Of a stretch of DNA of 64,000 nt, positions 18,386-26,879 are shown in pieces; within the stretch, counting starts at the first letter, position 1, and each line of letters begins with the position of its first letter. A model generated the notes under the pieces. It did not search any database. It saw only the letters and a program-made list of their open reading frames with translations, and was not told the origin of the DNA. The stretch comes from Phyllobacterium zundukense (GTDB lineage Bacteria; Pseudomonadota; Alphaproteobacteria; Rhizobiales; Rhizobiaceae), in the NCBI RefSeq assembly GCF_025452195.1, contig NZ_CP104971.1:186001-250000 (forward strand). Direction: 5' to 3'. Both the position numbers and the translations under genes were made by a program.

Positions 18386-18425
18386 CACCCGACACGATTC
18401 GAACCTGTGACCTCTGCCTTCGGAG
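18386..18425 (-). pseudogene. 3' half of a tRNA-Arg(CCG) gene (possible attachment-site remnant)
   Basis: Read on the minus strand, this is the anticodon loop CTCCGAA (anticodon CCG), the 3' anticodon stem, the variable region, and a T-arm with GGTTCGAATC, ending GGGTG. The 5' half and the CCA end are missing, and the T-stem has one mismatch. Starting at the anticodon loop is typical of the copy of a tRNA 3' end carried by integrative elements. It is a relic, not a working tRNA gene. Confidence 0.65.
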
Positions 18426-18465
18426 CAGCCGTTCGGCTCAGTCGATGATAAAGTGGTGCGGGTGC

Positions 18466-18579
18466 AAGAACTGGATGTTCGCCGGATCAAACAAGGGCGG
18501 CGACCGCGCCGCCAGCATTCTGTCGCTTATCGAAACAGCCAAGCTCATCTCGTCACTGCTCCCATTTGAAGGTTGCTAA
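18466..18579 (+). pseudogene. IS66 family transposase (TnpC) fragment
   Basis: A 37-codon fragment reading KNWMFAGSNKGGDRAASILS then LIETAKL, the well conserved C-terminal part of IS66-type transposases, followed by unrelated codons to a stop. It has no start. It joins the tRNA remnant upstream. Confidence 0.75.
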
Positions 18580-19124
18580 CGGGCGCTTTCCATGGCGAGC
18601 AAAATCACTGCATTTTCCGAGAGGGCTTCATAGGAATGCGAGCGATCACCCGGATAGCGATAGTAGTCGCCGGGACCAATGTCTGCAGTACCTGCTGCCG
18701 GTCCAAGGCGAACCGATCCGCTTATGACAATTATGTGCTCAACGGTCCCTCTGGGATGCGGCTCGGCGTTGCGTATCGATCCGCGCCGAAGGGTAAGACG
18801 ATAGAGATCGCGTCGGCAGGCCGGAGGGCATTTACTTAAAAGCACCGTAGAGAAATCCGAACTGTCAGAGTTGAGTTTCACCCCCTCGTCCGCCCGGATC
18901 AATTGGCTATGCGAAGACGCGCTTTCAAACAGAAAGCTGAACGGAATTTCGAGTGCCGAGGCAATCGCCCATAAGGTCTCAATGCTCGGATTCCCCTTGC
19001 CTGCCTCAAGCTGTGACAGGGTTGATTTCGCCAAATTGGCCTTGGCCGCGAGAGCGGAAAGGCTGATGCCCGATTGTTCCCGCTCCCGGCGGATGGCGTT
19101 TGCTATGAGGTCTGTCGGATTCAT
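18576..19124 (-). CDS. XRE-family regulator with C-terminal cupin
   Basis: 182 residues. Residues ~8-62 form a helix-turn-helix (ISLSALAAKANLAKSTLSQL, then EAGKGNPSIETLWAIASAL). Residues ~105-175 form a cupin sensor (EPHPRGTVEHIIVISGSVRL, then YYRYPGDRSHSYEAL). This type controls small-molecule exporters or metabolic genes. It is divergent from the EamA transporter gene, with perfect inverted repeats in the 124-base gap, so it very likely represses itself and the transporter (inference). Confidence 0.92.
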   Translation of the reverse strand: MNPTDLIANAIRREREQSGISLSALAAKANLAKSTLSQLEAGKGNPSIETLWAIASALEIPFSFLFESASSHSQLIRADEGVKLNSDSSDFSTVLLSKCPPACRRDLYRLTLRRGSIRNAEPHPRGTVEHIIVISGSVRLGPAAGTADIGPGDYYRYPGDRSHSYEALSENAVILLAMESAR

Positions 19125-19127
19125 GGC

Positions 19128-19198
19128 TACCGTTCGATATAATGCTATGTCGTTCGACTTGACGAACGAATACTGAGTGTTCATTATATCGAACGGTA
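19128..19198. promoter_or_regulatory. Operator-like inverted repeats between regulator and transporter
   Basis: TACCGTTCGATATAATG (19128-19144) and its exact complement CATTATATCGAACGGTA (19182-19198) form a 17-bp inverted repeat. Between them CGTTCG...CGAACG (19151-19168) repeats the same half-site. The site lies directly upstream of the XRE-cupin start and before the EamA gene, which suits autoregulation. Confidence 0.7.
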
Positions 19199-19248
19199 TT
19201 CGACAATCAAGCCATCGCGGTTTTAGACGGGCATGAAAAGCGTTGATC

Positions 19249-20163
19249 ATGGCAACACCCTCACGGCCGATGTCGGCAAGCGATTGGGGTCAGCTCCTAC
19301 TCCTGGGCTTTCTTTGGGGCGGTTCCTTCTTCTTTGCTCGCATTGCCGTGGCGGAGATTCTGCCGTTGGCTCTTGTCCTCTACCGCGTATCGATCGCCGC
19401 GATGGTCCTTCATCTCTGGTTGAGGTTACGCGGCATTTCCTTCGCGCCTGTTCTCGCTAAGCCCGGCTCCTTCTTGTGGCTCGCCCTGCTCAATAATGTC
19501 ATTCCCTTTTCCCTGATCTTCACCGGACAAACGGAGATCGGCGCTGGCCTTGCATCCGTGTTCTACGCAACAACGCCCCTTTGGACGATCCTCGTTGCAA
19601 ACCTGCTGACGGTCGACGAAAAGCTTTCGGCCACCAAGCTCGCCGGCGTGGGACTCGGAATCGCCGGGGCGGCTGTCATGATCGGCCCCGGCCTCCTGTC
19701 CAATCTCGGCGGCCCCGTATGGGCAAAGTTCGCCATCATCGGGGCGGCGATCTCCTATGCCTTTGCCGTTGTCTACGCGAAGCGGTTCAAAGGCGTTAGT
19801 CCAACAGTCATCGCAACCGGACAGCTTACCGTCGCAACGATCCTTATGGTGCCGATCGTCTTTCTTCTCCACGGTCCCACGGAAATTATCACGTCGAGCG
19901 TTCCGATATGGATGGCAGTGCTTGCTCTCGCTGTCTTCACCACGGCCTTCGCTTTCATTCTGTATTTTAATCTTATTGCCTCGGCGGGAGCAACGAACGC
20001 CTCCCTGGTGACACTGCTGGTGCCCGTCAGTGCGATCATACTCAGTGCAGTGTTTCTCGGCGAACGATTGGAGCCGTTCGAGTTCGCCGGGATGGCATTG
20101 ATCATGGCCAGCCTGATCGTCATAGACGGTCGGATTTTCCGCCGCTGGCTTGTCAATAGATAG
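19249..20163 (+). CDS. EamA/DMT-family transporter
   Basis: 304 residues with about ten hydrophobic segments in two EamA repeats, starting LLLLGFLWGGSFFFARIAV. The second repeat begins near IIGAAISYAFAVVYAKRF, and the protein ends with LGERLEPFEFAGMALIMASL. Members export amino acids or other metabolites. Its pairing with the XRE-cupin regulator suggests induced efflux. The ATG at 19249 is preferred to the TTG two codons earlier. Confidence 0.92.
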   Translation: MATPSRPMSASDWGQLLLLGFLWGGSFFFARIAVAEILPLALVLYRVSIAAMVLHLWLRLRGISFAPVLAKPGSFLWLALLNNVIPFSLIFTGQTEIGAGLASVFYATTPLWTILVANLLTVDEKLSATKLAGVGLGIAGAAVMIGPGLLSNLGGPVWAKFAIIGAAISYAFAVVYAKRFKGVSPTVIATGQLTVATILMVPIVFLLHGPTEIITSSVPIWMAVLALAVFTTAFAFILYFNLIASAGATNASLVTLLVPVSAIILSAVFLGERLEPFEFAGMALIMASLIVIDGRIFRRWLVNR

Positions 20164-20231
20164 AACTTGTCGCTGATTATCAGCGTTGTTGTCACTGTCC
20201 CTAAGAGGATCCTTAAACCTACAGCAAAGTG

Positions 20232-20765
20232 TCAGTTGGCAAGCCACTTGGCAATGGCCGCTGCAGCGGCTTCCGCTGAAAGCTGGCTTACGTCGAGATG
20301 AAGCAGGCAGTCACCGCCACGGTCGATCAAAGGCCGACCGTCGGGATTACTGTTGACCAACGTCACATCGCGGGGCTTCCGCATCGCATCTCGGCCGGCG
20401 CTATGAATTCGCCGCGCATTCTCATCGGGTGAACAACTCAAAGTCACGACAGCCAGCGTGGACGGGCGGCTGCGCGCCAGAGAGATTACCTCGTCCCAGT
20501 TTTCCTCTCCCCCAAGGCGAACCCTTCGAATACCAATTGGTGAGAATGACAGGGGTCGTCGCAGGCAAGGCCCAGCACACGTTGATGGGCAAGGTCTCTG
20601 CAAGCACGGACCGTGTCGTAGAAGCTGGGCGACCTAAATTCCGTCAAGGCAAACGCAATATTGTAGATCGAATGATTATCGAGGCTTACCGCCTATTTGA
20701 TCAGCCAAGGCACGGCCGATCGTGAGTTTGCCAACTCCGGGATAGCTATTGATGTGAACAAGCAT
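20232..20765 (-). pseudogene. P-loop kinase-like gene broken by frameshifts
   Basis: The start is intact (MLVHINSYPGVGKLTIGRAL, P-loop GxxGxGK-like SYPGVGKL). Stops follow in that frame and the protein resumes in another one, with ENWDEVISLARSRPSTLAVV, then CSPDENARRIHSAGRDAMRK and a C-terminus AAAAIAKWLAN. At least two frameshifts are needed, so the gene is inactive. The family is the small AAA-type nucleotide-binding kinases found alone in many proteobacteria. Confidence 0.65.
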
Positions 20766-21149
20766 GATTTCCTCTAGAAAAAGAAGGCAAATCATCAATA
20801 TCATGGACGTCCTCTTCGGCGAAAGATAATCATCCGTAGCTACCTCAGCACACAGAAGCTTTTCATCCAATTATGCCGTTCGAAAGTGCAGATAGTCGGT
20901 GCATCTCAAGCAAGCTTTGGCCGAGGTGTGGCTGCCCTGACAAGTCAACACAACCGCCAAGGTCACGGGTTTTCACCCTCGCCATCATGAAGGTCGTATG
21001 GGATCGAACGTTGTAGTCTTCTTACTCTCGCTCAATATTCTACCCCTCTATGCCACGACACAGTCCGCAGAAAGAATTTGAGGAAAGGTTTGTCCGAGCG
21101 GCAAAAACGTTATAGTCGGTGCATCCCCATCGTCTCCAAGCAAAAGTCC
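20766..21149. other. Stretch without a recognised gene
   Basis: Nothing convincing is seen in six frames. There are no matching repeats and no RNA gene. Confidence 0.4.
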
Positions 21150-21335
21150 ATGAAACTTACCAAGTCCTTCACTGTCGAAACCAAACGAAATGGGCGCCGC
21201 ACCGTCAAAACGGTGAATGTCCCGATCTGGGAACCACACGTTCTCCAAAGTGCGACGAAGGCGGTCCAGAAAGATTCCGAATCTGCGGTAGAGGATACGG
21301 AGACCGTGGAAGCGGAGAACGATCCCAAAACGTAG
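21150..21335 (+). CDS. Small hypothetical protein
   Basis: 61 residues, MKLTKSFTVETKRNGRRTVK onwards, with a basic N-terminal half and an acidic C-terminal half (ESAVEDTETVEAENDPKT). It resembles the short basic proteins scattered in rhizobial genomes but has no named family. It ends 36 bases before an ISL3-like remnant. Confidence 0.45.
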   Translation: MKLTKSFTVETKRNGRRTVKTVNVPIWEPHVLQSATKAVQKDSESAVEDTETVEAENDPKT

Positions 21336-21371
21336 CTGCATCAAAGGCCGGTGTCGTACTGCATTTAATCA

Positions 21372-21756
21372 GGGTCTTCCTCAATTTGTGTGGTGCTTGG
21401 CTTGATCGATCGCCTGAAATACATTTCTCGCTACGCGTGCCGGACGCGTCAGGTAGTTGATATTGTTCACCTTCCTGGTTACAGCATCGACAGCCTGCCC
21501 GCAGCGCGCGTGATGAAGCGCCTTGGCACTCCAATCAGCAACGACACCGGTTTGCAGCAGTCTAAGCGCAATATCTCCGCTCTAGGCACCCAGGAACTCC
21601 ATTCGTAGGTGACTGGAGCTGGCACAAAACCGCAACTATGGGGCCATCCCAGTAGATTTGGAACGCCAGGGGCCGTCGATATCCCGTCAGATCGCCCGGG
21701 TTCAGGGCAGCCAGCCAGTTAGTAGGACAAATCACCACACAAATTGAGGAAGACCC
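21372..21756. mobile_element. ISL3-like insertion sequence remnant
   Basis: A 385-bp segment bounded by perfect 24-bp inverted repeats, each reading outward-in as GGGTCTTCCTCAATTTGTGT plus GGTG (21372-21395 and 21733-21756). Inside, a frame encodes DRLKYISRYACRTRQVVDIV and AARVMKRLGTPISNDT, matching ISL3-type transposases. About three quarters of a full element are missing. Its right end sits directly on mini-transposon copy 3 and has removed that copy's first 12 bases. No 8-bp target duplication is seen. Confidence 0.65.
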
Positions 21757-22183
21757 CTTAAAGGCGAGATGAGGAATTCAACAAAATCAAAGGCGTTCCT
21801 TTGTCTCTAAATCTGATATTTTGCCTTTAAATTCGAGATTTTGCCCCTAAACTTGAGACAGGGTTCACAGGGACGTGCGGCTGGCTGCTATGGATGGGGA
21901 AGGGGACCACGCCGGGGCGATTGGTCCAGAAGCGTCCGCGGCTCAAAGCGGCGTTGTTTGCCAGGGTATCGATGACTTCGCCAGAGTCGCCTTGCTCCGG
22001 ACTTATCAAAAGGACGACCGCTTGCTTGAACCATCGACCGGATCGGTCGCCAGATCGAGAACTGACGTCACGTCTCGACATCAAATACCATCGAACGAAC
22101 CTGGTCGTCATCTCGCATTTAAGAGCAAAGAATGTTTGTCGACGCCAAACGCGACAAATCTCGGAATTAAAGGCAAAGCGACA
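21757..22183. mobile_element. Mini-transposon copy 3 (left end truncated)
   Basis: The sequence follows copies 1 and 2 from their base 13 to the right end CAAAGCGACA, with a few small deletions (for example in GTTTGCCAGGG and AAGAATGTTTG). It lies inside the signal-peptide gene that starts at 22266. Loss of the left terminus should prevent further mobilisation. Confidence 0.85.
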
Positions 22184-22266
22184 GTAGTACTAGCAGCGAA
22201 AGATGGGGCACTAACCGCTACCAAAGACGAAAAGGCGATAGCAGAAGCAAGAATGATATTCTTCAT
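22184..22266 (-). pseudogene. Signal-peptide gene cut by mini-transposon copy 3
   Basis: AGAGGAA and an ATG at 22266 start a typical Sec signal peptide, MKNIILASAIAFSSLVAVSA, with cleavage after FAA. Nine codons later the frame enters the right end of the mini-transposon. The mature protein is lost. Small secreted proteins with this start are frequent in rhizobia. Confidence 0.7.
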
Positions 22267-22423
22267 GTTTATTCCTCTGACAGTGACACCTTTAGAACCT
22301 GCCTCGCTGGGGTACGTTCCTACATTACGGAAATTTTAGAATTAGTAGTCAACGCAGGTTGGCGCGCAGTTCGAGAGAAGCAGCAGGCGCGGCAGATCAG
22401 GACCGCGCTTGCTCTTACCTCAG

Positions 22424-22795
22424 TTAGCTTTTGCAGTCCTTATCGGAAGCGTCCGCTCCAGCCGACGCCGCGGTCTTGTCTCCCTTCTGCTGTGCTTGAG
22501 CGTCCTGCTGTGATGTTGCCTGGTTCTTGTCAGTAGCCATGGGCATCGTATCTCCAGACTTCTGAACGGTCTTACCCGCCGTACTGGAAGTCGTTGTCGT
22601 ACCGACACTGGCCCCTGTCGTTTGAGTGGTGCTGTTCGCGCCATCTTGCAGTGGTGCCTTGGTGCCGTCTTTAGCGACGCCCTTTTGAGCGTCGTTCGTC
22701 GCTGCGCCGGTGACCTCGGGACAGGCCGCCATCGCCGCCGTTGACGCCATAGCGGAAATAGCCAGGGCGGCAATAATTGAAGCAATAGGTTTCAT
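22424..22795 (-). CDS. Small secreted Thr/Ala/Gln-rich protein
   Basis: 123 residues after a strong ribosome site (GGAGGAG). The signal peptide is MKPIASIIAALAISAMASTA, with cleavage near AMA-A. The mature chain is low in hydrophobic residues and rich in Thr, Gln and Ala, with one Cys near each end (AACPEV and KDCKS), which could form a disulfide. It looks disordered. No family known. Confidence 0.7.
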   Translation of the reverse strand: MKPIASIIAALAISAMASTAAMAACPEVTGAATNDAQKGVAKDGTKAPLQDGANSTTQTTGASVGTTTTSSTAGKTVQKSGDTMPMATDKNQATSQQDAQAQQKGDKTAASAGADASDKDCKS

Positions 22796-22900
22796 TTCAT
22801 TCTCCTCCATAGGTGCCATAGGGCTAGAACCGCTTCGTGAGGGGAAGGTTCCTGCTGCACGCGCATCGTCGCTATCAAGGATGTTAGTAGGAAACCTGGA

Positions 22901-23047
22901 TGGAACGTTCTCGTCCAAGAGCTCGTGCATCACGTCCTGCGCGACAACGGCGTCGAGATCAACGGGAACGTCTTTTACCCGTATGACAAGACCGAGGAGG
23001 AAGCGATCACCGTGCGTCTGCATGAGATGGAACAAGGGCGAGCTTGA
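22901..23047 (+). pseudogene. Phage-like gene remnant
   Basis: A frame without a start encodes WNVLVQELVHHVLRDNGVEI, then GNVFYPYDKTEEEAITVRLH and a stop. It overlaps the start of a broken paralogue of the gene at 25101. The pair looks like the left-over of a small phage or plasmid operon. Confidence 0.4.
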
Positions 23048-23190
23048 ACCTGAGTGACGGATGCCATCCTTGACACGCACTCAGACCAATACGCTCGCCG
23101 AACCATTGGGCAGGGAACACTCGCCGAGTGCATGGGAAGAGCTTCACGGCTTCCCACCATGCAAAGCTATTCTCAAAATCTGGAACTGAT
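23019..23190 (+). pseudogene. Broken paralogue of the small gene at 25101
   Basis: MRWNKGELEP here matches MRWTKGEPEP at 25101, but a TGA follows after one more codon. The next codons (VTDAILDTHSDQYA) again parallel TDPILVTHKEHG of the intact copy before diverging. A duplicate in decay. Confidence 0.5.
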
Positions 23191-23227
23191 TGCTGTTTAA
23201 ACTGTTGCTTTGAAAAGGAGCAATGTA

Positions 23228-23422
23228 GTGACAGACAAATCAAAAAAGCCTGATCCCAAGAACGACGCCAAAGGACAGTTTGCCAAGACCCAACATGGCG
23301 GCGAGAATGACGGTGTTTCCAGTGCCAATCCGCGAGTTCTATCAGGTAAAGAAGATGGTGATGCCACCTTCAAATCGGATGCGAAGGAAAACATGCGCGA
23401 TCGCCAGGCGCCAAACAAGTAG
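23228..23422 (+). CDS. Small hydrophilic hypothetical protein
   Basis: 64 residues from a GTG with AAGGAG about 10 bases upstream (a TTG at 23210 is also in frame). The sequence VTDKSKKPDPKNDAKGQFAK is very hydrophilic and probably disordered, like small stress-related proteins of rhizobia. No family is recognised. Confidence 0.5.
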   Translation: MTDKSKKPDPKNDAKGQFAKTQHGGENDGVSSANPRVLSGKEDGDATFKSDAKENMRDRQAPNK

Positions 23423-23559
23423 CTTCAGATTGGGCAGCGCGCCGGGAAGCGATGTAAAGCGGGATACTGCCACCAATCGTCGGGATGTCGATTCATTTTC
23501 TTCGCGGGAACCATCTAGCATGTTGGCTGTTCAACCTTTTAGTGAAAAGGAAGAACACT

Positions 23560-23895
23560 ATGGAAAAGCATGATTCACAGACTCCGGTGCGAGAGACAGC
23601 TACGGAGACGCGGCAGGGTCCATTGGGCAAGCCAGTTTTAATGGTTCTCTTAGGCGGATTGGTTCTCGCCGTAATTGCGTGGGGCGCGGCTGAACTCTTT
23701 GGCGAGAGCACTGACAATAACGCTACCATATCCGGGCAAGAGACCCCCGCTGCTGGTCAGAATAAACCCTCGGATCAGGCGACACCACCGTCCGGAGACC
23801 AGCCCACGACCAATGCCCCTGCTACAAGTCCGACGCCGCAGAGCGGAACCGGCGGAGACACACAAGCGAAGCCGCCGAGCAATACGTCACAGTAA
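23560..23895 (+). CDS. Single-pass membrane protein with Pro/Thr-rich tail
   Basis: 111 residues: a 25-residue cytoplasmic start, one membrane helix (VLMVLLGGLVLAVIAWGAAE), and a long periplasmic tail rich in Pro, Thr, Gln and Ser (GQNKPSDQATPPSGDQPTTN). GGAAGAA precedes the ATG. The arrangement suggests an envelope-associated flexible anchor. Function unknown. Confidence 0.65.
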   Translation: MEKHDSQTPVRETATETRQGPLGKPVLMVLLGGLVLAVIAWGAAELFGESTDNNATISGQETPAAGQNKPSDQATPPSGDQPTTNAPATSPTPQSGTGGDTQAKPPSNTSQ

Positions 23896-24378
23896 ATTGT
23901 GCGGGAGCATCACGGAACAGGGCGACTATAGTCGCTGCTTTGTTCCTGCGCTCTTTCCATCGGAGCTTTTAGAACGTTCCTCAAAACGCTCCGGACCCTT
24001 TGCCAGGTCTGAACCTTTCTGCGCTTCCACCTTCTTTTCGTCTTTCGCAGCACTCTTTCTCAAGCCCCGCGCGGCTTGCCTACCTTTTCTGTAGGAGCTT
24101 GCTCAATACCCATTGCATTTCCTCCGCGGTATGATGCCGCGAGCTTAACGGTTAAGTTCTCAGTTCGTTCCGCCGTGCTTTCATTCGTCAAAATTCAATT
24201 CGGAGAAGTGGTCATCCCGGAGTAGCGGAGCCAATTTGCCTCACGCTTTGCGCGCTCCTGCCGCCCTTTCCCGAATACCCTCTGGGAAGGCGAATGCCAC
24301 ACAGACCGCATAACGCAGAGCAGCGAGCTCTAGAAACGCCGTGAACTTCCTCGCAAGTGACGAAGATCTTATATGGTT
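23896..24378. other. Stretch with only a possible decayed small gene
   Basis: On the minus strand from about 24080 to 23930 a frame encodes a Lys/Glu-rich stretch (SAAKDEKKVEAQKGSDLAKG), but it lacks a start in frame because of an apparent frameshift near 24090. Nothing else is recognised. Confidence 0.3.
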
Positions 24379-24525
24379 TCAATTGCCTTCACTGCCAGAC
24401 TGATCCAGTGGCTGAGTTTGTCCGGGTTGGTTCTGCGTAGGTTCGTCCCGCGATAAAAAGGCCAGTGCTGCCACCAGTGCGAAAATCGCGACTAGCGTGG
24501 AGAGCATAACGGATTGCTGTGTCAT
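24379..24525 (-). CDS. 48-residue membrane peptide
   Basis: MTQQSVMLSTLVAIFALVAA begins a single membrane helix, followed by a hydrophilic Gln/Pro-rich tail. GGAGGTG precedes the ATG by about 7 bases, which supports translation. It is similar in design to the 23560 protein but much shorter. Confidence 0.55.
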   Translation of the reverse strand: MTQQSVMLSTLVAIFALVAALAFLSRDEPTQNQPGQTQPLDQSGSEGN

Positions 24526-24591
24526 CGAGCACCTCCGGGTGTTTGAGATAAGAACCGGCATTACGGCGGATTGTTCCGCATAGGGCAGAGG

Positions 24592-24792
24592 CTATTTATC
24601 GAGTCCATGCTCGACACAATAGGCGATGAATTCGTCGCGCGTCATCGTGCGATGGCCGTCGATTTCGACTTTAATGATGTTGTGCTCGTGGATCGCGGCA
24701 TATGCCTTTTGGATGCCGTCAAACAGCAGGACGTTGGTAATCAATATTTCGTCTGGAACGAAGAGACGGACTTGCGATATGGGTTCGATCAT
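24592..24792 (-). CDS. Small hypothetical protein
   Basis: 66 residues, MIEPISQVRLFVPDEILITN onwards, ending DEFIAYCVEHGLDK. It is soluble and mixed alpha/beta by composition. The start at 24792 is chosen as the first Met; the frame opens 16 codons earlier. No family is recognised. Confidence 0.5.
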   Translation of the reverse strand: MIEPISQVRLFVPDEILITNVLLFDGIQKAYAAIHEHNIIKVEIDGHRTMTRDEFIAYCVEHGLDK

Positions 24793-24892
24793 TTTGGCCT
24801 CACTGTCAGTTTGAAGCCCAATTCTAACACCGAACCACAAATATCAAATCAATGGCGACCTTGGGGTGCTGTTTTCCTTATGGGCCGTTCCA

Positions 24893-25093
24893 ATGCGCTG
24901 CACCCACTTCATCGGCTTCAAGGGTGAGGAATATCACTCAGCGGTAAAGGCGTTCGGTCCACCGCATTTCATCCATCGCGGATGGGACTTGAGAGCGCAG
25001 CGCGAAATTGCCGATGGTGATCTAATCATCTTCGCCACTGGCCCGCACGACCAAGAGCCGCGCCGCAAGAGCTTCAACGATATCAACGAATAG
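24893..25093 (+). CDS. Small phage-like hypothetical protein
   Basis: 66 residues with FIGFKGEEYHSAVKAFGPPH and FIHRGWDLRAQREIADGDLI, a pattern seen in short proteins of rhizobial prophages. It is followed after 7 bases by the next small gene, so the two are probably cotranscribed. Confidence 0.6.
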   Translation: MRCTHFIGFKGEEYHSAVKAFGPPHFIHRGWDLRAQREIADGDLIIFATGPHDQEPRRKSFNDINE

Positions 25094-25100
25094 GTGCGCA

Positions 25101-25304
25101 ATGCGTTGGACCAAAGGCGAGCCGGAACCGGCGATGACAGATCCCATCCTTGTCACCCACAAGGAACACGGTCTGATGCTGGCGACCTGGCAGAAGCACC
25201 GCGGCAGCTATATCGGCGTGACAGCGACCGGTGACACGCATGGCCCGTTCTTCCATGCCCTCATCGAGCTGGGATCGGCGACTAAGTGGGCGAAGATTGT
25301 CTGA
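25101..25304 (+). CDS. Small phage-like hypothetical protein
   Basis: 67 residues, MRWTKGEPEPAMTDPILVTH onwards. A decayed copy lies at 23019. Translation may instead begin at the second Met (MTDP). A stem of GCCGG/CCGGC lies shortly after the stop (25319-25338) but has no T-run. Confidence 0.55.
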   Translation: MRWTKGEPEPAMTDPILVTHKEHGLMLATWQKHRGSYIGVTATGDTHGPFFHALIELGSATKWAKIV

Positions 25305-25441
25305 CGGGCAAAAAACAGCCGGACTTGCGCCCGGCCGAATTGGGGGGAGCTAAGCGCGCCTCAATGGGAGGAGGAGAGTGCGCCTAGCTCTTTCGATGTA
25401 TGCTTGTAAAACACGTTTTGCAATATCTAGTGACCTTATAA

Positions 25442-25606
25442 TTAGTCTCCTCCTTCGGGAGTGAGCCGTAGGCGCTCTTTTCGAGAGAATTCTGCAGCTT
25501 CGGCTTCGGTCCTGAATTGTTTCACGACTGGGCGGCGATCTTCATCGAGGATTAGGACCCAACTGCGGACATCTGTGTTAATGTTGGGTTTTCGCTGAGT
25601 GCTCAT
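25442..25606 (-). CDS. 54-residue hypothetical protein
   Basis: MSTQRKPNINTDVRSWVLIL begins a small soluble protein, followed by DEDRRPVVKQFRTEAEAAEF. The composition is protein-like and conserved-looking, but no family is recognised. It lies opposite to the phage structural genes that follow. Confidence 0.5.
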   Translation of the reverse strand: MSTQRKPNINTDVRSWVLILDEDRRPVVKQFRTEAEAAEFSRKERLRLTPEGGD

Positions 25607-25708
25607 TTCGTCTCATCTTCACTTCGTTCCACTATCGTTCCTCCCAGAGTTACGAGGCCAACCAGTCAATAACCTCCGAAATTAGATGGCAAGGGTTCAG
25701 TCTTGTTC

Positions 25709-26332
25709 ATGTCTCGCCCATTACCACCCGAAACCATCACCGCTGTTGATGCCAGGATAACTTTTGCTCCCGCTCCTGAATTGGTTGAGTGGGCAATGGC
25801 TACGTTCATTGAGGATGATGGCAAGTTGCACAACCCGGATCACTTCCATCTTCAATCGGCTTTCATCGGCATGCTCTGGACCAATGTTAGCAACAGCCGT
25901 AAAGGCCGTCGCATCGTTGGACAGTGTGAAGAGGGTCAGCCATCCGGCATGATGGGCAAGTGGGGCAAGGCTCGGGCAGAAGAGCAGATCATCGGCTGGT
26001 TCGGCCACGTGCCGGACTTCATTCTGACCTTTGAGGCTGAGCACGCCATGTCGTGTAGCGATGCTGAATTCTGCGCATTGGTGGAACATGAGCTCTATCA
26101 CGCTGCACAAGAGCGCGATCCTTTCGGTGCTCCAAAGTTCCGTAAGTCGACAGGTCTGCCAGCATTCAGTCTAAGGGGACATGACATCGAAGAGTTCATC
26201 GGTGTTGTCCGTCGCTATGGGGCAGATGCTTCACATGTTCGCGCACTCGTTGATGCTGCCAACGCAGGGCCAGAGATCGCGAATGTCCGTATCGCTCATG
26301 CATGCGGGACATGTCAGCTGCGCGCGGCCTAG
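25709..26332 (+). CDS. Putative phage metallopeptidase
   Basis: 207 residues. The zinc-binding helix is VEHELYHAAQERD (HExxH as HELYH), preceded by FEAEHAMSCSDAEFCALV. This is the pattern of the putative phage metallopeptidase family found near the head genes of many siphophages. The ATG at 25709 is preferred over a TTG two codons earlier. It heads a decayed prophage structural block. Confidence 0.8.
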   Translation: MSRPLPPETITAVDARITFAPAPELVEWAMATFIEDDGKLHNPDHFHLQSAFIGMLWTNVSNSRKGRRIVGQCEEGQPSGMMGKWGKARAEEQIIGWFGHVPDFILTFEAEHAMSCSDAEFCALVEHELYHAAQERDPFGAPKFRKSTGLPAFSLRGHDIEEFIGVVRRYGADASHVRALVDAANAGPEIANVRIAHACGTCQLRAA

Positions 26333-26339
26333 AGTGCGT

Positions 26340-26867
26340 TCCAGCCGACGATATCGATAAAGGTCGCAATACCTTGGAAGGCCGCTGCCGCAGATGCTGC
26401 CATGGCGCCGCGTGCGCTCCAGATGGACGACGAAGACGGCCGATGAGATCCTCGCCGACGTTAACAGCGTTCTCAGTGTTATCTTTACCGCCTCGAACGG
26501 GATTGAGCAGGCGAACACAGTCCTCCTTGATCAGGATCGCTATGCCCTGATCGCGACGAAGCGCCTCGATGCAACGATGACGACGACCGTGCTCGAACAT
26601 ATTCAGCGTGCGAACATCTACACGCAACGCACTGGATTGCCTTTGACAATCCACGCGGTGTTCGGACTGGAAACTGCCGGGGGAGGAACGCATCGCTTGG
26701 CTGCCTATCGCCGCTCGCCAGACGTTGTGAAAATCCACATTCCGATGCCACTGCGCTGGCTCCAGGCTGAGCAGCGGCTGCTGAAATTCGAAGTTCCAGG
26801 CATTTTCTGCCTCGGCAGCGTCGAAATTCGTCGCCCGGGTGCCGTCAGATATCTTGACGGGATATGA
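26340..26867 (+). pseudogene. DUF2184-type phage major capsid gene, degraded
   Basis: From about 26415 one frame encodes KTADEILADVNSVLSVIFTA, then YRRSPDVVKIHIPMPLRWLQ and a C-terminus VEIRRPGAVRYLDGI, the conserved end of DUF2184 major capsid proteins. The N-terminal two thirds are missing; 26340-26420 is degraded. It shows that the structural block cannot make a virion. Confidence 0.65.
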
Positions 26868-26879
26868 GAAGAAACAATC

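Noticed and set aside
18386..18425. A functional tRNA gene
   Set aside because: The 5' half, D-arm and CCA end are absent and the T-stem has a mismatch.
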